From Hypholoma sublateritium FD-334 SS-4 (Eukaryota > Basidiomycota > Agaricomycetes > Agaricales > Strophariaceae), in assembly GCA_000827495.1 (NCBI GenBank), contig KN817617.1, positions 89,749-153,748 of the forward strand: 64,000 nucleotides of DNA, written 5' to 3'. Positions 57,007 to 64,000 of this stretch are shown piece after piece. The position numbers and the translations under genes were made by a program. The notes below the pieces were generated by a model. It searched no databases. It saw nothing but the letters and a program-made list of their open reading frames with translations, and was not told the origin of the DNA. How positions within the stretch are numbered: position 1 is the stretch's first letter; each line of letters opens with the position of its first letter.

Positions 57007-59009
57007 TTAGCCCTGGTCCCAAAATACCGCTCCGTGTCCCAGCACTGCATTTACAGCGTGCTGCGGGATCCCAGCGTAGCTCAGCGTAGCCCCGCACAGT
57101 GTGGGAAGGCAGGACGCGTACAGCGGTAAGTTCGCGCTGTGCCCCGCGCCCGAGTCGCCGGTGTGGGTTTTCAGTGCTGTTTCGTGGGTCCGTTCTATTG
57201 GCAGCCTCCTGGTGGCGGGAGATGTTGCAGACCAATTAAGGGGGATCATGGACACGCATCGCGTCAGATTCAGTGCTGAATGCGATATGCTTGTCGCGTG
57301 ATAGGTCCTGTTGACGATACAGAGCTTCGAAAAGGTAATCAGGCAGCGTCCTGCCACAGCAGACAGTGCCACAATGGAACTCGTGTGCTACCTTGGCGCC
57401 GCATTGCGCCCCGAATTGCTGTAGCACGGACGATTCAAAGAGGGGCGCTGATTGCCTTAGTCCGAGTCCGTGGTAGAAGTATGCTTCGAAGGTGTGCAGG
57501 CTTTAACTGTCCGCAATATATTTAGGTGGCGCGAGGGATAAAACGACTATTTTCATGGGGGTTTCCCCATGGCCCTAGAGGAATAGAGCCTAACGCTGCT
57601 GGATGGGGCCTCGGCGGTAGTTGTAACATTAAACAGAAAAATGGGAGACGGACGATTACCCCTCTGCTGAGGTGGCGGAGAAGGTCCCAGTTTATCCCTT
57701 GACAAGCGATAGTTTGAAAGCTACGCACAATATCCCCGCCTAGCCGCTCTGGTAGCGCTAACGGCATTGACAACTCCAACGTATGATTTGCGTATGATGC
57801 TCCCTGTACATTTGTTATTTCCATTGTACTGGGACCGTATACAAGAGACCAAGGGGACCCACGCTAATGGTATTCGAAGGAGCACCGGGGTGAGGGTAAC
57901 ATAGAAAATTCCCTACGGAGCATTTTCGTCGTGTAAGTACATACATGCCACTCCCGGGCCGCCTTTGCTGGTGTCGTCTTGCCGAAGATCCTGAGAATGT
58001 CGGCAAGATATGCAACAAGTTGTCGAGATGGCACGTATGTCGAATACGCTGCACAATCGCGGCTTGATCATGATATGTACGTTGCTATTTGACAGACTGT
58101 GAGAGGCAGTCTGTGCTTTACGCCATAGGACTATACATATAACAGCATCCCAGGATTCCTATGAGAGTGGGTAGGGACAAACGTGGTGGTACCCTCAGAT
58201 ACGTCATTAGGCGCGCAGTACGGGCGTCGCACCGGCGATGGTCGGATCCAGGTCGCGCTCAACGCGGTCAGGTTGGGCCGGAATCTGAGTGTGAAATGGA
58301 AATGAGGGATCGAATTCTGTCAAGGAGCCCGGTACTGTATGTTGCCCAAGAATAGCCAAAAGTTCTGTGGGCGGAGCAGGGAAGAGGTCCAATTCTTCCA
58401 TAATCTCCAAAATAAATAACCGTCTGGAAACGGTGCAGAGGACCTTGGTAACACGAAGAGATGCAACTGTCGCCACGCTACGTGCGTTGAGTTGAGTATA
58501 TGAGTGGGCAGTTTAATTCATACTAGACCGCCGGGAGACCTCGAGATGAATCGATGAAGGGTGTTCAAACGTTTATGCATGACAATGGTGTGACAATCAA
58601 GACCTCAGCCTCAAGTTCCGTCATGTTTGGGGTCTGACGTATATAGAACGTTGCGCCGCCTAATGCACGAGGAAGAGCATGCAACCGGCGGAGACCTGTG
58701 GCTGGCCCATAACCCAGCAGGAAAATCATTTGTTCATCGCGGAGTAGAAAAGACGGCGATTTCCCCTCTGCAAGATTCTCGAGCATACGTCCAATAAGCG
58801 CTGAGTTGGCGCTAACAGGTCGCTGGCATTTGATCGCGAAGAAGTCCCGGGCACTGTCGGTAGTTTAGTGGGATCTGGTTGATCAAATAGGAGCTCTGGC
58901 GACCGCAGTGGAGATGAGAATTAGGAGATGTTGGGAACAGAGAGTCGGCGAGTCGCATGAGCCCTTCTTCGCCCAAGAGCGCTATCATTAGGAAGTCCAC
59001 GTGGGACAT
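57007..59009 (-). other. coding-like segments of an unrecognised gene or remnant
   Basis: Several minus-strand segments read like protein in order. They are DFLMIALLGEEGLMRLADSL (about 59000); FAIKCQRPVSANSALIGRML then FLLRDEQMIFLLGYGPATGL and LRRLHALPRALGGATFYIRQ (58600-58860); LEIMEELDLFPAPPTELLAI (about 58400); and HTGDSGAGHSANLPLYASCL with LSYAGIPQHAVNAVLGHGAV (57010-57190). I could not link them all with GT-AG introns in one frame, nor name a family. It may be a real multi-exon gene or a decaying one. Confidence 0.3.
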
Positions 59010-59529
59010 ATTATGAGGGCTCTTTTCAGTATCTGTCGTCGCCTAGGCTTGCACTAGGATATACTAGACTAGTCAGAAGCCGGAGCATGGTCACCTGTCG
59101 GACATAAAATTTAGCAAACATCGTCGAAGAAAAATAAAAATGGAGAAATTACTGAAGGGGATGCGAATTTGCGAAACGTGCTATGATGCACAAATTTTCG
59201 GAAATAGTCAGTGAGTGCTGGAGCCTTTCAAAGCGGGTTCGCAGTTGTCCAGCTAGATTGATTAAACCAAAAGATTAGCAAGGTTTAGGCTGGGATGACG
59301 GTGGTGGTAATAGGAACGAATTTGAAGCGAGGTAATTTGTTCTATTTCTACACCGCCATTTGGCCGAAACGTATTTGTTTCGTGAAGTTCACACGAGGTT
59401 GATGTCTCTTTGATATATGTTATCAGCGTGAGCAGAATGTTGCCGACAGATGAAAAATAGATTTGGACATCGTGATAACAGTTGACGTTGCTAAAATGTG
59501 TAATCTGATTGGTGCTGCATCCGTATTTT
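59010..59529. other. AT-rich spacer before minisatellite
   Basis: 520 bases, nothing recognised. Confidence 0.4.
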
Positions 59530-60190
59530 CAGCTGGGCCAGATGTATGCAATGATATCGAGACAGTATTGTACAGTGAGCTGTCAGTACATGGAATCTAG
59601 CTAAGCCAGACATAGCCAATAACATGGAGACCATATTGCACAGTGCATTGACAATACATAGATTCTGAGATGCGTCCCATCAATATATCTAGCTGGATGA
59701 GACGTAGTCAATGATATCGAGACTATGTTGAATAGTGAATTTTCAAAGTATGGATTCTGAGACGCGTCCCATCAATTTATCTAGCTGAACGAAATGCAGT
59801 CAGTAACATCGAATTTGTGTCGTACAGCGAATTGTCCGCACATGGATTCTGGGACGCGTCCCATCAATGTATCTAGCTGAATGAAACATAGTCAATAACA
59901 TCGAGACCGTGTTGGATAGTGAATTTTTAAAGCATGGATTCTGAGACGCGTCCCATCAATATAGCTAGCTGGATTAAACATAGTCAATAACATCTTGTAC
60001 AGCGAATTGTCCACGCATGGATTCTGAGACGCGTCCCATCAATTTATCTAGCTGAATGAAATGTAGTCAATAACCTCGAGACCGTGTTGAATAGTGAATT
60101 GTCATGGCGTAGATTCTGAGATGCGCCCCATTAAAATATCTAGCTGAACGAAATACAGTCAGTAACATTAAGACTGAGTTGTAAAACTTA
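59530..60190. repeat. 92-bp-period minisatellite
   Basis: GATTCTGAGACGCGTCCCAT or a close variant begins units at 59661, 59753, 59845, 59937, 60020 and 60112: spacing 92, 92, 92, 83, 92. Each unit continues CAAT-TATCTAGCTG, then A-GAAA-G-AGTCA-TAACATCGAGAC, then TTG-ATAGTGAATTGTC. Two more degenerate units extend left to about 59530. One unit has a 9-bp deletion. Confidence 0.9.
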
Positions 60191-60794
60191 TTGGCATTCA
60201 TTATCGCAGATCATCACTAGTACGTGTAAATTGACATGCTATTCATTGATTCAGATCAGTTAGGCACCTGTACGTAGCAATGTACCACCTATCCGATTCA
60301 CCACATTTCTCACACTCTGTTATGTCAATCTGATCATTGAATCTACCGGCTCAGACGGATTGTGGGTTACGAGGGTTGACTCATATCATCCTGGTAATGT
60401 CTAGGCAGTGGTCAATAAAGTTGATTTCAAATGTAATCTGATGTATTATTCAGGTATCACAGCAGCTTGACCAATTCCAAGCACCAGGGTGCCTACCTTA
60501 TTGTTTGAAATATACTGCAAGGTATCTAATACGGCCTCTTGACCTGAAACTTTCTGTCTGGTGTCTATGTTTTCATTCATATTGCCATTCTATGAACTAT
60601 GAATGACCTATACACGCAGTCAATCCACTTAAGATGACATATTCAAATGTGTTGGTAGGAAATTTTCTGATGGCTCAGTTTGGGCTCAGTCGTGTAACTG
60701 GGAATGGGATATATTCATGATGAGTTCTCCGTGAAATTTGGCAAGTGCAACACATTTATCCAAGAAAACCCTATGTCCACAAAGCACTACAGCT
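60191..60794. other. intergenic right of minisatellite
   Basis: About 600 AT-rich bases holding the 3' side of the next gene. A 60-codon plus ORF at 60738-60920 overlaps its last exon and is a shadow. Confidence 0.4.
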
Positions 60795-62176
60795 GTCAGG
60801 AAACTACAACAGCTGATATACCAGCAACAACGTCATCGACTCTCTGCTGCCATTCATCCGCTACAACGTCTCCTATCTCATAATCTTCACCAGCGCCATA
60901 AGTCTCTCTATCAGTTTTGAGGATATCCCTGAATGCCCTGCACATATTTGGGATATCAGTATATAATTGTATAAAGAAAGAACCAAGAGATAAGACACAC
61001 CGTACTATCTTCTTGTTAGTTCCCGCTTTCTTGCGTATGAAAGCAAGGCGTTGATCAATAAGGTTCCAGTACTTTTCGCCCCCTTCACACTCTTGATAAA
61101 TGTTGCGCTAGCATACATTAGATGGCAGCAATCAAAGGCAAACACTTGTACTTACCATGAGCGCAACCCTTGAACAAAGCTGGACAGTTGGGCGACAAGG
61201 CGTTCCATGGACGATAAGCTGAGCGAGGGCAAACACGTTGGTGTTTTCCTTGATGCTATCACGGATCTATTGGATAAAGAAATTATTATTCTTGTATGTC
61301 TTCGTCGGTATATGGCATACATACAAGTTTCTTGATCTTTGCCCTAGCCTGAGTGAGTGAGTAGCTGACAAAGGTCGTAATTTTTTCCCAGTTTGAATAG
61401 TCGTGTTCGATGCCTGGCGGCAAATCAAATCGATAACGTTTGAGTATATCCTGCATAGAAGTTGATCATATATTTAAATCAAGGAGCGTAAGAGTGCATA
61501 CAAGTATGTGGTTGCGGGGGATATCACCCTTGTATGCACTTATGTTTGTAGAAAGTAAGACGGCAATGGCATAGTTGTTGATGTTCGTCTTGACAGAACA
61601 AATCAGCATTGAAGATGTTGGGGAAAAATTGTATTCATACCTTCAACTCATCCGATACTTGGTAAGGAGGCGCGGCAGACCGAAACGCATCAATTTTGTT
61701 CTCAACGGAGAGGACACATACGAATAACTTGGCTTGACGGCCCAGTGCAGAATCCTTGGTAATGTTGAGACGAGAGTCAAATACACAAACAAAGGACTCA
61801 CTTGTAAGAAAGATTCGACCTCGTCGCGTTGCTCCGACCGAAGTTTCTTGTGGGACGCATATCGCAGGGTTGCAGCAGTGATATTGCCGGGCGAAGGCTC
61901 CTGGGGTTTAGCACTTTCCGTGGTAGGATCTTCCTCTTCACGGTCAGTAGCGTCTCCACTGTCCTGCTCGTTGTCCTGCCCATGGGTCCTTTTACCTAAT
62001 ATCGGTTCAGGCGGGGGGCTCGATCGGTCCATCGCGTCTAACAAAGCCTGCTCGGCCACGGAAGCAATAATCATGGCTCCTTCCCTCCGAAGCTGGCGGG
62101 TGGGCTGCTGAGTGGGCTGCTGAGTGGGCTGAGCAGTGAGGGCGCTAGGAGATCCTGTGGATGAGGTCGATGTCAT
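60795..62176 (-). CDS. lineage-expanded basidiomycete protein of unknown function
   Basis: Exon 1 starts MTSTSSTGSPSALTA with QPTQ repeats, then acidic and Pro-rich stretches and LRYASHKKLRSEQRDEVESF. Spliced exons continue AKLFVCVLSVENKIDAFRSA, APPYQVSDELK, NYAIAVLLSTNISAYKGDIP, LKRYRFDLPPGIEHDYSNWE, TQARAKIKKL, NVFALAQLIVHGTPCRPTVQ, LCSRVALM, YWNLIDQRLAFIRKKAG and ILKTDRETYGAGEDYEIGDV. It stops after GISAVVVS. All introns are 45-70 nt GT-AG. I recall this pattern from many uncharacterised Agaricomycete proteins present in high copy; no catalytic motif is evident. A TATA box only 5 bp before the upstream ATG (62206) favours the ATG at 62176 as the start. The copy looks intact. Confidence 0.72.
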
Positions 62177-62210
62177 TGTGCGAATGGCTTGACAGCAGGA
62201 AAACATGTCC

Positions 62211-62217
62211 TTTTATA
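62211..62217 (-). promoter_or_regulatory. TATA box
   Basis: Minus-strand TATAAAA, 35-41 bp upstream of the ATG at 62176. It is too close to the ATG at 62206 for that to lie inside the transcript. Confidence 0.55.
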
Positions 62218-63211
62218 AAGGTTTCGGACGTGATGTAAAGTCAGAAATGACTCTGAATGGTGAAGTGACTCAGATGATTTCGCACACTAAACTTGAAATC
62301 AGACGATATAAAGTCTCTGATAAAATTCACCCCCTTCAATTCCAGCACTGTCTGGAATGTATATATGACCCCGGATATTATTGAAGCTTGAGAGAGATCG
62401 ATATCGATACAAAGCCTGGAGATAATTTGTCTGAGCAAAAGAGCCAGGTGAGGACTTCACGGATATGATACATCAACCGGGCTTACCTTAGGCTTGAATG
62501 TCGAGCGCCATCGAAGTCGGCGACGGCCCACACCACCGCTGTTATCTAGCTCTTCAGAACCCGCCCTATTCTTGCGCCCAGTAATCTCGGCCCAAACATG
62601 ACATATCATCCCCATGTCCGTCAGCGCCGTCCTCGACACGCCAAAGAGCAGTATTACAACCCCTTAACGACATAGCAACAATAGCGTAGGCAGCGCTTTG
62701 ATCGTCAAAGAGGTCCATGAGCTGGTTTTCGCACTCTCTGAGGATCAGAAACTGAAAAGACACATGAGAGAGGGCACGGGGCACTCTGAGAGCAGGGATG
62801 GAAGGGCTGGGTTAGGCATTGGAGGTTGCCTAGAACAGGAAGTAGCCCCAAGACTGTCAACTAGCCCAAAGCCCTAGAAACTTCGTCGATGTGCTGGAAG
62901 TCGTTCGCTGAGAAACACAGTATGGAAACAATAGCGAAAGACGAAGGTTAGAGATCGAGACAACGACACTGAAGATAATTCTTACGCACCTAAAATGCAT
63001 CATGAACAAGCTGCTACTTCCAGTTTGACTGCCCTGAAGTTTGGAGAACGTTAGGAACTATAGGAAACTCACTGCTTCTTGCAGTAGGTAAATTCCTCGT
63101 GGACAAGGTTGACTAATAGTCTGTCATGCATCGATCAAATGATATTAGACGTATAGGTTTTTATATAGCCTGACAAAAAATAGTGATTGAGTACCAAAGG
63201 AAAAGAGAATA
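62218..63211. other. spacer with weak minus-strand ORFs
   Basis: About 1 kb. Minus ORFs at 62241-62438, 62457-62639 and 62566-62784 (including LRECENQLMDLFDDQSAAYA) may be exon remnants. No family recognised and no consistent splice model. Confidence 0.3.
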
Positions 63212-64000
63212 TCAACCCAATCTGGCGCGTTTGGAAGAATGTAGATCTCCAAAGGAGTATTTGTTGAGTTGCGGAATTACTAGCAATTCTTCCAAACGTT
63301 GACGATCTCGTTGAGCTGCGAAGTAGCGTTCGTCCAATCCTGTAATGCCATCACGAAAGAAATCTGGGAACAAATGAGAGTTGGGAATAGCACGTCTACA
63401 ATGTAATAACGTACCACATGGGAAGCTTGACCACTTGAGTTCACTGTCAGAGGCCCACTCAACAGTATAGCTATCTTGGTTTGCAAGTGTGAGTGAATCA
63501 GAAGGAATCAAATGCCGTTCTGACCACAAAGAAGAGATGCAAGGTTCGATGGCTAAAATATTGTCGACCTGCTTCGTAAGTGCCTCCAAAGTGCAATTGG
63601 CCTGCAGATCAAGCCCAGAGGCATTTGCCCCTTCTTTGTACTTGATTAAAGTTTGGGTGATTTGAATAAAAAAGCGAGTTGGCAAGTCATCGATAACATG
63701 TCCTCCAGGACCCGTAATCACAGAGCAGTGGCGGACCCAATTCAAAAGATGTAAGGCAACTCCACGAGCATAACAAATAGCAAAACGTTCATTTAGAGGA
63801 ATATTGTTGATATCNTGCTCAATCAGGATTTGCTGGTTCTTGTCCGCTTTGGTGTATTCCTCTTGAGTCGGCGCACGATAAGTTCTGAAATCAAGAACAT
63901 TGCCCAAGATGACGAGCACACAAGTTGAAAGGAGATTCATCAGACCATCAATGTTTGTAACATTTGGCAAGTGAGAAGCGGCAGGGTCTGCGTTATGCAT
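63212..64000 (-). CDS. unknown protein, cut by the window edge
   Basis: The frame is open to the last base; the ATG at 63998-64000 could be internal. Segments include LSTCVLVILGNVLDFRTYRA, NNIPLNERFAICYARGVALH, PTRFFIQITQTLIKYKEGAN and TVEWASDSELKWSSFPCG. The tail is DGITGLDERYFAAQRDRQRL then FGDLHSSKRARLG. A 51-nt in-frame segment (GTACGT...CCCAG, near 63370-63420) is probably an intron. One N lies in a codon at about 63815. The family is not recognised; it resembles multi-copy basidiomycete proteins near transposons, and it may pair with the preceding gene of similar type. Confidence 0.5.
   Translation of the reverse strand: MHNADPAASHLPNVTNIDGLMNLLSTCVLVILGNVLDFRTYRAPTQEEYTKADKNQQILIEXDINNIPLNERFAICYARGVALHLLNWVRHCSVITGPGGHVIDDLPTRFFIQITQTLIKYKEGANASGLDLQANCTLEALTKQVDNILAIEPCISSLWSERHLIPSDSLTLANQDSYTVEWASDSELKWSSFPCGTLLHCRRAIPNSHLFPDFFRDGITGLDERYFAAQRDRQRLEELLVIPQLNKYSFGDLHSSKRARLG

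Noticed and set aside
1..64000. CRISPR array, bacterial operon or prophage
   Set aside because: Spliceosomal introns throughout, a eukaryotic tRNA and fungal protein families; the only regular repeat (59530-60190) has no spacer pattern.

Overview
The window is nuclear DNA of a filamentous basidiomycete, most likely a wood- or litter-decaying agaricomycete. The evidence is gene structure (many 45-70 nt GT-AG introns), gene content (secreted GH5 cellulases with fungal CBM1 modules, GH105, P450, DUF6534 membrane proteins, and a lineage-expanded hypothetical family typical of Agaricomycetes) and intact housekeeping genes of eukaryotic type. It is draft sequence: there is a 34-base N gap at 27062-27095 and scattered single Ns, mostly in repeats. 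All assignments come from reading translations and splice sites by eye.

Layout, 0-17.8 kb: tRNA-Asp(GTC), then a run of minus-strand genes: glutamate decarboxylase, an S9 prolyl-oligopeptidase-type peptidase, exocyst subunit SEC5, mitochondrial ribosomal protein bL16m and a small secreted DUF5648 protein. The promoter and first exon of the DUF5648 gene have a decayed second copy directly upstream of the bL16m gene. A perfect hairpin element and a small unknown gene with two tiny 5' exons follow. 17.8-23.2 kb: a strikingly GC-rich plus-strand pair, the splicing factor PRP3 (whose gene itself needs a 4-nt microexon) and a HAM1-like protein. 23.8-26 kb: a DUF6534 membrane protein.

26-34.8 kb is a repeat-rich zone with the gap, inverted repeats, a 13-15 bp minisatellite and degenerate ORFs, interrupted by one GH5 gene. 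28.8-42.1 kb holds three tandem GH5 (subfamily 5-like) endoglucanase paralogs on the minus strand, with a Pho84-type phosphate transporter between copies 1 and 2. Copies 1 and 2 carry CBM1. Copy 3 has lost CBM1, linker, two introns and the TATA box but keeps its catalytic motifs. All three share a 21-bp upstream motif.

42.7-56.5 kb: ORC2, a second DUF6534 gene, an IKS1-like kinase, a foldback element with nested hairpins and a 13-bp flanking direct repeat, a GH105 gene and a P450. 57-59 kb shows unassigned coding-like segments on the minus strand. 59.5-60.2 kb is a 92-bp-period minisatellite. The right end carries two minus-strand genes of unknown, TE-neighbourhood type, the last cut by the window edge.

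Functionally the accessory genes (three GH5, GH105, P450, phosphate transporter, secreted DUF5648) fit a saprotroph degrading plant cell walls, interleaved with essential single-copy genes (SEC5, PRP3, ORC2, bL16m).
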